Positions 1 through 6,315 of a stretch of 12,328 nt of DNA are shown here, piece by piece (position 1 is the stretch's first letter; every line of letters begins with the position of its first letter). This stretch comes from Hodarchaeum sp048939265 (lineage in GTDB: Archaea > Asgardarchaeota > Heimdallarchaeia > Hodarchaeales > Hodarchaeaceae), in NCBI GenBank assembly GCA_048939265.1, contig JBHLPQ010000113.1, positions 1 to 12,328 on the forward strand, in the 5' to 3' direction. The notes under the pieces were generated by a model. That model was given only the letters and a program-made list of their open reading frames with translations. It searched no databases and was not told where the DNA came from. Both the position numbers and the translations under genes were made by a program.

Positions 1-123
1 TATACAATATCCGTTGCATGGATTTCTAATGAAGATCAACCAGGAACGACCAACTATCTACTGTTCACCACCCCTGCGGCGAATAATAGCCGGTCACTGT
101 GGATTCAAGAATTTGCGAATTAG
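1..123 (+). CDS. 3' end of an unidentified protein (5' truncated)
   Basis: Frame 1 is open from the first base to a TAG at 121-123 and gives the last 40 residues of a protein that begins before the window. The piece (…WISNEDQPGTTNYLLF…SLWIQEFAN) is rich in polar and aromatic residues, as in beta-rich extracellular proteins, but carries no motif I recognise and no C-terminal membrane or sorting segment. A terminator-like T-rich stretch follows about 30 bases later, supporting this as a genuine gene end. Function cannot be assigned. Confidence 0.6.
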   Translation, partial: YTISVAWISNEDQPGTTNYLLFTTPAANNSRSLWIQEFAN

Positions 124-133
124 GAGGATCGAA

Positions 134-190
134 TTGCCAATGAATGAAACTCTCTCCTTTACTTTTCCCTTTTTATTAATTTCAAGATAA
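134..190 (+). other. Possible 18-residue mini-ORF behind a strong SD, overlapping the terminator
   Basis: An almost ideal ribosome-binding sequence, AGGAGGATC, lies at 122-130, starting inside the stop codon of the preceding gene. It is followed by TTG at 134 and ATG at 140 in the same frame, ending at TAA 188-190. The peptide is short and hydrophobic at its end (…LSFTFPFLLISR). Its codons run through the T-rich terminator region, so it may be fortuitous, a leader peptide, or what is left after a downstream gene was lost. Only the strength of the SD argues for it. Confidence 0.2.
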
Positions 191-191
191 A
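153..191 (+). terminator. T-rich terminator element, copy 1 (TCTCC + T tracts)
   Basis: TCTCC is followed by three pyrimidine/T tracts and then TTTCAAGATAAA, starting 30 bases after a stop codon. The same order (TCTCC, T run, A, T run, TTCAA, TAAA) occurs after the stops at 3091 and 8427. Oligo-T without a GC hairpin is the usual archaeal intrinsic termination signal. Confidence 0.5.
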
Positions 192-219
192 AATTGCTTT
201 GTGATTAGTTTTTACATTT

Positions 220-247
220 AAAAAGTGATCCCAAAAAAGTGATCCAA
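220..247 (+). repeat. 14-bp tandem direct repeat upstream of the membrane regulator
   Basis: Two adjacent 14-base units, AAAAAGTGATCCCA (220-233) and AAAAAGTGATCCAA (234-247), match at 13 of 14 positions. They lie about 70-95 bases before the regulator's TTG start and just upstream of an AT-rich TATA-like stretch. Two copies in one phase suggest a binding site, perhaps for the regulator itself. This role is inferred from position only. Confidence 0.5.
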
Positions 248-252
248 TAATC

Positions 253-262
253 AAAAATATAG
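253..262 (+). promoter_or_regulatory. Candidate TATA element for the membrane regulator gene
   Basis: The stretch AAAAATATAG lies about 55-60 bases before the start at 316. With an archaeal TATA-to-start-site distance near 27 bases, this would give a leader of roughly 30 bases containing the GAGGT ribosome-binding site at 304-308. The surrounding sequence is AT-rich throughout, so the assignment is weak. Confidence 0.25.
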
Positions 263-315
263 AAATATGTTAAACATAGCTAAATAAATCAGCCCAGATT
301 ATCGAGGTCTATTTA

Positions 316-1827
316 TTGAAAGTTGGACAAGGTGCCCAGAAAGGTTCATGGATACTTGGAATGATACTCATTCTTTTTTTTATTCAATTAACTCCCACAT
401 CTGGGCCAGTTACTAGCACTCAAAATGAACCTACCCTTTTCATCACGGAAAATATCGTAGATTATTCTTTAGCGATGGATATAAATGAATCTATAAACTC
501 CCAAGGAACCCTCATTGACATCAAGGTTTCTGAAGACTTGAATGATTTATTTTTAAATGGAGATTATTTAAATAGATATTCCCGAATCATAATGATTCTA
601 AATCAAATAAACACTCCATTTAATGAGACCGTTGTAGACAATCTTGAAGATTATATTGTGGACGGTGGAATTTTTTGTATCATTTCCCAACAGATATGGC
701 GTTTTCCAACTTCATTTCACACTCTATTGGGACTGAATATCGGTGCAGGTCAAAAAGAATGGCCATCTGGCAATGCTACAGAAAGTATAACCCTAACAAT
801 AATCAATGATACCTACACCCAGTCTCCCTATCAGATTGCTAAAGACACGAAATTTGAAGTACTAGGTAGTTTTGGTATAACAGCTCCAATTGATGATTCA
901 TATGCAATAGCAACAAGTCAGGATACTCCTAATGGTAAGGCAACGATAACAGGATTTAAACGACAAATGGGGTTCATTTGTGCGGTTCCCCTAGCGTTAA
1001 ACCAGTATAATTCATCATTCATTCCATTTAGTCAATTCTTAACATCAGTAATTTCATCTGAAATCATGTTTCAAGAAAACTCACAGCCTAGTTCCAGTTC
1101 TGATATCAGAGACCCAAATGGGGAGGCCTTGATTATACCATTCTTTAATATTTCAAAAGAAACTGTTCAGACTGGAGTAGTTATCACATCTGTAGCTCTT
1201 TTACTCGTTGGATTAGCTTACACATTTAATAAATGGATTTTTCAGAAAAGAACAATTGAAATTCCTAAAGATCGTGATTGGTTTTCAATTTTAATACTTA
1301 CTCCACTTTTATTAATAGGGCAGATAATTTATCCCCCAGCGGTAAGAAGAATAAATAAATATGATGTCTATGAAAATGAGTATCGTAGTAAAATAATACA
1401 TACACTTGAAGAACGAGATTTTTTACATTTTCGTGAGTTGAAGAGAGAGTTAGATATCGGAACCTCAAGTCTTCGATGGCACCTACAAGTTTTAGAAGAT
1501 TTCAGAATAATTAAGCGCAAGGTTGTAGGACAATACGAAATTTTTTATTTGTTAAGAAATGAACCAAATCCAGCTTATTTAGAAATTTATTTTGCTATAA
1601 TATCTGGATTAGGATTTAGAATAGCAAAAGCATTCAGGGAGACGGAGTCTTGGGATCTCAACGCGTTAACAGAATACTTAGGATCGTCCAAGGAAGCAAT
1701 CAGGTATCACATGAAAAAATTTCAAAAAATTAATCTAACAAGATTAAGAAACGATCGGTTCTTTCTTAATTCCACCAAATACAATGAATTCATGAAAGCC
1801 ATTGATAGACGAAATAAAACCAATTGA
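316..1827 (+). CDS. Membrane-anchored sensor/regulator with two C-terminal winged helices
   Basis: Likely a one-component membrane transcription regulator. Residues 12-29 are a hydrophobic signal or anchor. Residues about 36-250 form an alpha/beta domain (…YSRIIMIL…LEDYIVDGGIFCIIS) resembling flavodoxin-like/GATase-1-like sensor domains, and 30-284 contains six N-x-S/T sequons, consistent with export. Hydrophobic segments follow at 285-305 and 322-343. Two winged-helix domains occupy about 355-412 (ELKRELDIGTSSLRWHLQVL) and 425-490 (LTEYLGSSKEAIRYHMKKF), both with the S-x-x-x-R-W/Y-H recognition-helix pattern of ArsR-type regulators. The TTG start is chosen because GAGGT at 304-308 precedes it by seven bases and the signal segment begins right after it. 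The segment count leaves a topology puzzle (see findings). Its target is unknown; the downstream surface-protein gene or its own promoter are the obvious candidates. Confidence 0.75.
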   Translation: MKVGQGAQKGSWILGMILILFFIQLTPTSGPVTSTQNEPTLFITENIVDYSLAMDINESINSQGTLIDIKVSEDLNDLFLNGDYLNRYSRIIMILNQINTPFNETVVDNLEDYIVDGGIFCIISQQIWRFPTSFHTLLGLNIGAGQKEWPSGNATESITLTIINDTYTQSPYQIAKDTKFEVLGSFGITAPIDDSYAIATSQDTPNGKATITGFKRQMGFICAVPLALNQYNSSFIPFSQFLTSVISSEIMFQENSQPSSSSDIRDPNGEALIIPFFNISKETVQTGVVITSVALLLVGLAYTFNKWIFQKRTIEIPKDRDWFSILILTPLLLIGQIIYPPAVRRINKYDVYENEYRSKIIHTLEERDFLHFRELKRELDIGTSSLRWHLQVLEDFRIIKRKVVGQYEIFYLLRNEPNPAYLEIYFAIISGLGFRIAKAFRETESWDLNALTEYLGSSKEAIRYHMKKFQKINLTRLRNDRFFLNSTKYNEFMKAIDRRNKTN

Positions 1828-1938
1828 TGTACCAACAAGGCACTCTATTTGTCAAAAAATCCGAAGTTTCATTCTAAGTGACAAGATGGGTAGTTACTTC
1901 GATTAATTAACTCACCAAAAAAGTGTTCCTCAATTTAG

Positions 1939-1945
1939 TTATATA
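1939..1945 (+). promoter_or_regulatory. Candidate TATA box for the surface protein gene
   Basis: TTATATA stands about 60 bases before the ATG at 2003, giving a predicted transcript start near 1970 and a leader of about 30 bases. The 175-base gap after the regulator stop and this box suggest the surface gene has its own promoter. Positional evidence only. Confidence 0.3.
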
Positions 1946-2002
1946 GCGTGAGTTTTATCTTGAATAACCTCTATCACAATAAAGAATAAATTAGTGATTA
2001 AA

Positions 2003-3091
2003 ATGATCCCCAAAAAAATGGTTGTTTTTGTAATAATTCTGGGTCTTTTAGGAGTATACTCTCTTACAGCTGGCACTGGTGACTCTACATCAATCATAAG
2101 CGATCCTCCAGATGAGCCTTGGTTAACTTCTGGTAATGGTGAGAAAGTTAACATAACAGCTGGTGAAAGAACCCAGGTAAGAACCACATCTGGAAATCAG
2201 ATCCAAATCTGTACGAATGAGAGCGTGAAACTTCAAATCAAAGAATCAGATACCAATCCCGCAGGTCCATTACCAAACCAAACCCGGACTGTTAATCGTT
2301 ATATGAATATTGAACTGAATGGAACTGTTGAAATGAATGCAACAATGTGTAGGAATTACACAAGCAATGAGCTATCTGGTCTTGGAAATGTATCAACATT
2401 TAGATGGGCTTATTATGACACTGCAGCATTTCAGTGGGAATATGCTCATCAAAATTGGGTTGAAAAAACAGCAAATGGAGCATCCGTTTGTTGTAGCACA
2501 ACACATTTCAGCATTTGGACAATCCTTGGATCAGTAGACACAGAATCTGCTGATAAAAATCCTACCCCAGGGACACCATTTGAATGTCAGAATGAAACAG
2601 GATTTGCAGTTCAGGCTGGTAATAGATATCAGATCAAGACACAAAGTGGATTTTCCCTAGAATTAAAATTAAATCAAAGTTCAGAGATTACGGTAACCAA
2701 CTATGATGAATCTCCTAAAGTAATGACGAAAGCTAAACATCAGATCCGGACACAAACATTTGCTATTGAATTGAACAATAGTGCTCAGATCCAGGCGAAT
2801 TTTTCCTATCAATTCACAAACCAAATCAAGAATCAACTTGGTATTAAAAACATGACAAAATTAAAATTCATGTTCTATAATGAATCTTCCAAAGAGTGGG
2901 AAGCTCCTAAATATCAATGGTTAGAAGGTGATACACTCTATTGTAACACCACACACTTTAGTCTCTGGACGATCGCTGAAGAAGACTCAACTGATGACGG
3001 TGGCGAAAGTACACCTGGATTCACCATTCTCCCAATGATTCTTATGTTGAACCTTGTGATTATAGGTATTAAGATCAAAAAGAGAAAATAA
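2003..3091 (+). CDS. Secreted surface protein, two ~150-residue repeats, PGF-CTERM-like tail
   Basis: Predicted exported, surface-anchored protein of 362 residues. KK at 4-5 followed by a hydrophobic run (6-21) is a signal peptide. The body is an internal duplication: unit 1 (about 53-174) and unit 2 (about 205-324) each run AG-x-R…(S/T)G…, then a W-E…W strand pattern, and end in TTHFSIWTI (166-174) and TTHFSLWTI (316-324), exactly 150 residues apart. Unit 1 has four cysteines, unit 2 two. An acidic Ser/Thr-rich linker (325-337) leads to PGF (338-340), a hydrophobic stretch and the basic tail KIKKRK, the layout of archaeosortase PGF-CTERM signals. Many N-x-S/T sequons fit a glycosylated surface protein. 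ATG 2003 is preferred over in-frame GTG 1994 because GTGAT at 1994-1998 looks like its ribosome-binding site. Ligand or role unknown; no enzyme motif seen. Confidence 0.75.
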   Translation: MIPKKMVVFVIILGLLGVYSLTAGTGDSTSIISDPPDEPWLTSGNGEKVNITAGERTQVRTTSGNQIQICTNESVKLQIKESDTNPAGPLPNQTRTVNRYMNIELNGTVEMNATMCRNYTSNELSGLGNVSTFRWAYYDTAAFQWEYAHQNWVEKTANGASVCCSTTHFSIWTILGSVDTESADKNPTPGTPFECQNETGFAVQAGNRYQIKTQSGFSLELKLNQSSEITVTNYDESPKVMTKAKHQIRTQTFAIELNNSAQIQANFSYQFTNQIKNQLGIKNMTKLKFMFYNESSKEWEAPKYQWLEGDTLYCNTTHFSLWTIAEEDSTDDGGESTPGFTILPMILMLNLVIIGIKIKKRK

Positions 3092-3130
3092 TACCTATAT
3101 ACCTCTCTCCTTTTTTTTATTTTTTTTTCT
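3061..3130 (+). terminator. Inverted repeat plus T-tract terminator after the surface protein
   Basis: TATAGGTATT (3061-3070) is perfectly complementary to AATACCTATA (3090-3099), a 10-bp stem with a 19-base loop that contains most of the stop codon. TCTCC at 3106 and two runs of T (3111-3118, 3120-3128) follow. The stem is AT-rich and weak, so the T tracts are probably the main signal. Confidence 0.55.
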
Positions 3131-3165
3131 TCTTCAAATTAAACTCTAGGTCAAAAAGAAATGGG
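3085..3165 (+). repeat. ~80-bp direct repeat, left copy (partner at 8468-8542)
   Basis: This stretch shares with 8468-8542 an identical AAAATAATAC, then TCTCC plus two T tracts, then a 35-base segment (3131-3165) identical at 29 positions, ending in TCAAAAAGAAATGGG. All six differences in that segment are transitions. It starts within the last codons of the surface gene and ends in intergenic DNA. Read on the minus strand, its last 15 bases spell P-I-S-F-stop, the same as the C-terminus of the UroD-like gene at 8528. Confidence 0.65.
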
Positions 3166-3390
3166 GTGGAACTATTAATGTTTATAGCAAAGTTTTAGAT
3201 TATAGATCTAAATTCATAATTTCTACTCCTAAAGACTAACAACCAGACATATCCTTTCAAGGATTAGCTCTAATTATAAAAATGACTAAGGTTACCTCTA
3301 GATAAATGAAAACCAAAAGTACGAAACCTCTCAGCTAAAAATATTAAAGCTGTAGATTGGCAATTTTCTCATTGGGACTCAAAAATCCAA

Positions 3391-3397
3391 AATATAA
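3391..3397 (+). promoter_or_regulatory. Weak TATA-like element before the protease gene
   Basis: AATATAA in an A-rich context would place a transcript start near 3420, about 65 bases before the protease ATG at 3489. It lies inside the start-less reading frame, so if it is the promoter that frame would not be fully transcribed. The case is weak, and transcription may begin further upstream. Confidence 0.2.
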
Positions 3398-3478
3398 TAG
3401 AAAAAATCATTCCTAACATTTATAAGGAATCAGATGCAAGAATTCATATTATTCTTGTATGGAACACGAAAAATTGGA

Positions 3479-3484
3479 GAGGTG
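3479..3484 (+). promoter_or_regulatory. Ribosome-binding site deciding the protease start
   Basis: GAGGTG ends four bases before ATG 3489, matching the archaeal anti-SD (GGAGGTGATC) with normal spacing. The longer in-frame ATG at 3459 has no such signal, and its first ten codons contain this site, so 3489 is the likely start. Confidence 0.65.
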
Positions 3485-3488
3485 TGTA

Positions 3489-4808
3489 ATGGATGAAAAA
3501 GAATTCCAACATCTTAAGGAAATCAAGATAAAATTTCGAGAAAAGATAAAATCCTATCCGAACGTCAATGGGATTGGTATCGGCCTCAAGATCACCAACA
3601 GTAAGTACACTGAAAAATTTGTTATACGGGTATATGTTACAAAGAAATTTCCATTAGAAAAACTCAAAGAAGAGGAACGAATTCCCAGTAAACTGGATGA
3701 TGTACAAACTGATGTAATTCAAATAGGGACAGTTCAACCTTTTGCTCATACTTTTCGAGCACGACCTGCTCGAGGAGGAGATAGTATCGGAGATTGTTAT
3801 TGGGTGAATCGAATTGACCCATGCACTAATCAAACAATCATGACAGTAGGCACGCTAGGTGGACTTTTTATTGATAATACGGACGATTCCAATGTTATTC
3901 TATCATGTAACCATGTTCTGGCGAATTCTGATGATACTAGTACAACTGTAGCGTACGCTGGCGATAATATCGTTCAACCTGGAGTTGGAGACTGCCTCTC
4001 TGATAACAATTGTGATGATCCTACTAATGTGATTGGAACCCTCAAGCGGTGGGTTGAGTATGAACTAGTACCAAATTGGAATAAAGTTGACGCAGCTATT
4101 GCTGAGGTAGTTCCTGGGGATGTACTAGACGATATTCATGATATTGGTATACCCACTGGTTATCGAAGACTAACACATGCAGATCAAAGTGTCACTTATG
4201 TTCAAAAAAGTGGTCGCACAACAGAGTACAGTCAAGGGTTGATTGAAGATGTTTCATGGGATATGCTTTATCCTATGGTGAGTCAACAGGGACATCAAAT
4301 TCAATTCGAAGATCAAATCGTGATTAGACCTATCAATAAAGCTGTCATTCTTTTTGGTGATTCGGGTAGCTTATTGTTGGATATGAGCAATAAAATCGTA
4401 GGATTGCTTTGGGCTGGTACTTGTTATGGTTGGGCGGTTGCGAATCACATTGATGATGTACTAAATGAGTTAAATATTCGATTACCGCTTCCAAGGATCC
4501 GTCCTTGCTGGGATCAGACAATTATACCTTGTTTACGTCTATCAATATGTAGACCTCAAACTATATGCTTTAGCGAGACCGTGTGCCCCAATATCACACC
4601 TGAACCCCCTGGATATGAAGAACGTTGGATAGAAATATGTCGGAAGGAAACTTATTGCCCTAATATCACACCCGTCCCAATTGACATTAAACGTTATGCG
4701 GTTATCGATCTTGAGAAAATACCAGCTGAATACCGACGTTCAGTAGAAAAAATGCTTAGTGAGATAGAAAAATTCAGGAATGAAGAACTGAGTAAATTTG
4801 AGAAATAG
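3489..4808 (+). CDS. Chymotrypsin-fold serine protease-like protein with Cys-rich tail
   Basis: Probable intracellular trypsin-like serine peptidase of 439 residues (no signal peptide). An N-terminal beta domain (about 20-80, NVNGIGIGLKITN… and a VYVTKK strand) resembles the leading domain of bacterial and NAL1-like S1 peptidases. The triad can be read as His142 (LSCNHVLAN), Asp201 (NKVDAAIAEV) and Ser292 in GDSGS (290-294). The tail (340-390) has seven cysteines (340, 348, 354, 360, 366, 384, 390) and a duplicated motif C-x-x-E-T-x-C-P-N-I-T-P at 360-371 and 384-395. A charged helix closes the protein (about 410-439). It is the first complete gene of a + strand set: 75 bases separate it from the radical SAM gene. 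The pairing suggests peptide processing, or that the tail is modified; both are inference. The substrate is unknown and the tail could instead bind metal. Confidence 0.75.
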   Translation: MDEKEFQHLKEIKIKFREKIKSYPNVNGIGIGLKITNSKYTEKFVIRVYVTKKFPLEKLKEEERIPSKLDDVQTDVIQIGTVQPFAHTFRARPARGGDSIGDCYWVNRIDPCTNQTIMTVGTLGGLFIDNTDDSNVILSCNHVLANSDDTSTTVAYAGDNIVQPGVGDCLSDNNCDDPTNVIGTLKRWVEYELVPNWNKVDAAIAEVVPGDVLDDIHDIGIPTGYRRLTHADQSVTYVQKSGRTTEYSQGLIEDVSWDMLYPMVSQQGHQIQFEDQIVIRPINKAVILFGDSGSLLLDMSNKIVGLLWAGTCYGWAVANHIDDVLNELNIRLPLPRIRPCWDQTIIPCLRLSICRPQTICFSETVCPNITPEPPGYEERWIEICRKETYCPNITPVPIDIKRYAVIDLEKIPAEYRRSVEKMLSEIEKFRNEELSKFEK

Positions 4809-4883
4809 CGATGCTTGTACTAGGAATTACTCATTGATAGATATGGCAAAAAGCAGACAAGAAAATTAGGCAAGAATAGAATA

Positions 4884-6251
4884 ATGGATACTAGAAATTT
4901 TGAACTAATACCTGAACGTTTTCCTTTCATCATTTTTCGACATGAATGGTTTGGAGGTTTTTTATTCAATCGATTTCTTTCTTATACAGAAATTAATCCA
5001 CTTCAAGCTAGGGTCTTGGAACTAAGCGAGGGATACTTCTCCATTAAAGAAATTAAAAATATCATCTCACGAGAGTTTAATCTTTCAGAATTAGAAATTA
5101 ATAGACATATTGATAATGCTTTTGATCTCTTTGATCGTTACTATGCTATCAACTGGCGTAGAGAAAGGAAAAGAGGTGAAATTCCTCCCTATAATCCCCC
5201 GAACATGAGAAGAGAACCATCATTTCTATCGGCACCTCTTTATGTATTATGGGATATAACTTATGCTTGTAACCTGAGCTGTAAACACTGTTTAGTAGAT
5301 GCAGGTAATCAAAAATCTAATCCAATGTCATTAAGGGGTGTTTTTAACATTGTAGATCAATTGGTCAATATGAAGGTGCTATACATCAATTTTCTTGGAG
5401 GTGAGCCTTTTCTTCGACAAGATATGCTAGAAATTTTGAATTATGTATCACGATATCCAATTGGAATGAGTGTCACAACCAACGGTATCCTTGTTAATGA
5501 TAATTTAATTAAACAACTTGAAAATATCAACCTGTTTGATGTTCAAGTCAGTTTAGATGGCTTAGAAAAGACTCATGATAAATTTCGGAATATGGAGGGA
5601 GCATTTCAAAAAGCTACAAACTCTATCAAATTGTTTTCAAATGCAGGTTTTCGTACAACTATAAATACTGTAATGACGAGAATGAATAGCAATGAACTTG
5701 AATCGATGGTAGAATTGGCGATTTCATTGGGAGCCTATACATTTAAAGCTGTTTCTTTCTTACCAGTAGGTAGAGGAAAACTAAACCGTGAAAATCTATT
5801 ACTCACGCCTGAACTTTTAATGGAAAATGTTACAATGCTCCAAGGGCTTCAGAAGAAACATAAAGGGGTGATAAACATCTTAACAGAAAAGAATTATCCC
5901 CTTCTAATAGGAGATAAATATGAATCCGCCCCTGCAACATCTTTCCCGTCTATGGGTTGTGCAGCAGGCACAAGTCAACTGGTCATTGACCCCAATGGAC
6001 GAATATATGCTTGTCCATTTCTACACGATTTTTTAGCGGGTGATCTACAACATCAGTCACTGGGGGAGATTTGGAAGAACTCTGCAGTATTGAATATGTT
6101 TAGAAATATAGATAAAGAAAAATTAAAGGGAAAATGTCACAATTGCCACTATTTATTGAATCAATGTCATGGGGGGTGCCGAGCTTCTGCCTATGCCTTA
6201 ACTGGTGATCTTTGGTCTGAAGATCCCCTTTGTTGGCATTTAAAACATTAG
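4884..6251 (+). CDS. Radical SAM/SPASM enzyme with N-terminal PqqD-like extension
   Basis: Predicted peptide- or protein-modifying radical SAM enzyme, 455 residues. The first ~95 residues (SYTEINPLQARVLELSEGY, then a helical SIKEIKNII…) resemble a PqqD/RRE-type winged-helix substrate-binding domain. The radical SAM core has C129-x3-C133-x2-C136 for the [4Fe-4S] cluster, GGEP at 172-175 and VSLDG at 222-226. The C-terminal SPASM domain shows the usual seven cysteines: C359…G372-x4-C377, C418-x2-C421-x6-C428-x3-C432 and C450, able to hold two auxiliary clusters. This architecture matches PqqE/MftC-type and sactipeptide or ranthipeptide maturases; NirJ/AhbD-type heme enzymes are related, but the N-terminal extension and the neighbours favour a peptide substrate. 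No convincing SD precedes the ATG. No separate short precursor gene is seen beside it, so the Cys-rich protease tail is the nearest candidate substrate. Confidence 0.85.
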   Translation: MDTRNFELIPERFPFIIFRHEWFGGFLFNRFLSYTEINPLQARVLELSEGYFSIKEIKNIISREFNLSELEINRHIDNAFDLFDRYYAINWRRERKRGEIPPYNPPNMRREPSFLSAPLYVLWDITYACNLSCKHCLVDAGNQKSNPMSLRGVFNIVDQLVNMKVLYINFLGGEPFLRQDMLEILNYVSRYPIGMSVTTNGILVNDNLIKQLENINLFDVQVSLDGLEKTHDKFRNMEGAFQKATNSIKLFSNAGFRTTINTVMTRMNSNELESMVELAISLGAYTFKAVSFLPVGRGKLNRENLLLTPELLMENVTMLQGLQKKHKGVINILTEKNYPLLIGDKYESAPATSFPSMGCAAGTSQLVIDPNGRIYACPFLHDFLAGDLQHQSLGEIWKNSAVLNMFRNIDKEKLKGKCHNCHYLLNQCHGGCRASAYALTGDLWSEDPLCWHLKH

Positions 6252-6315
6252 AATTCCTATTGAATATAATATTATGAACAATAAATAATTGAACTTTTTT
6301 AGGGAAACATCACCA

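Larger units (their letters stand above)
3310..3489 (+). pseudogene. Start-less reading frame ending in a TAATG overlap (gene fragment?)
   Basis: A frame stays open for about 59 codons and ends at TAA 3487-3489, sharing one base with the ATG of the protease gene (TAATG), the usual mark of translational coupling. The protein looks natural: …AVDWQFSHWDSK…, an Ile-rich helix, then RIHIILVWNTKNWRGV, with four Trp. There is no ATG, GTG or TTG in the frame. A neighbouring frame has ATG 3306 with ten codons (MKTKSTKPLS, stop 3336-3338), so a single frameshift near 3331-3338 would give a ~60-residue protein. It is either the 3' remnant of a lost gene or a small gene broken by mutation or assembly error. 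The rest of the 3092-3488 gap holds the terminator and repeat; nothing else is evident between 3170 and 3300. Confidence 0.35.

Noticed and set aside
1939..2187. 82-residue minus-strand reading frame over the start of the surface protein gene
   Set aside because: It is the antisense of a region with a clear signal peptide and ribosome-binding site on the + strand; no SD and no recognisable protein character.
2337..2537. 66-residue + strand reading frame inside the surface protein gene
   Set aside because: Wholly inside the repeat unit of the real gene in another frame; the real frame shows the conserved TTHFSIWTI motif there.
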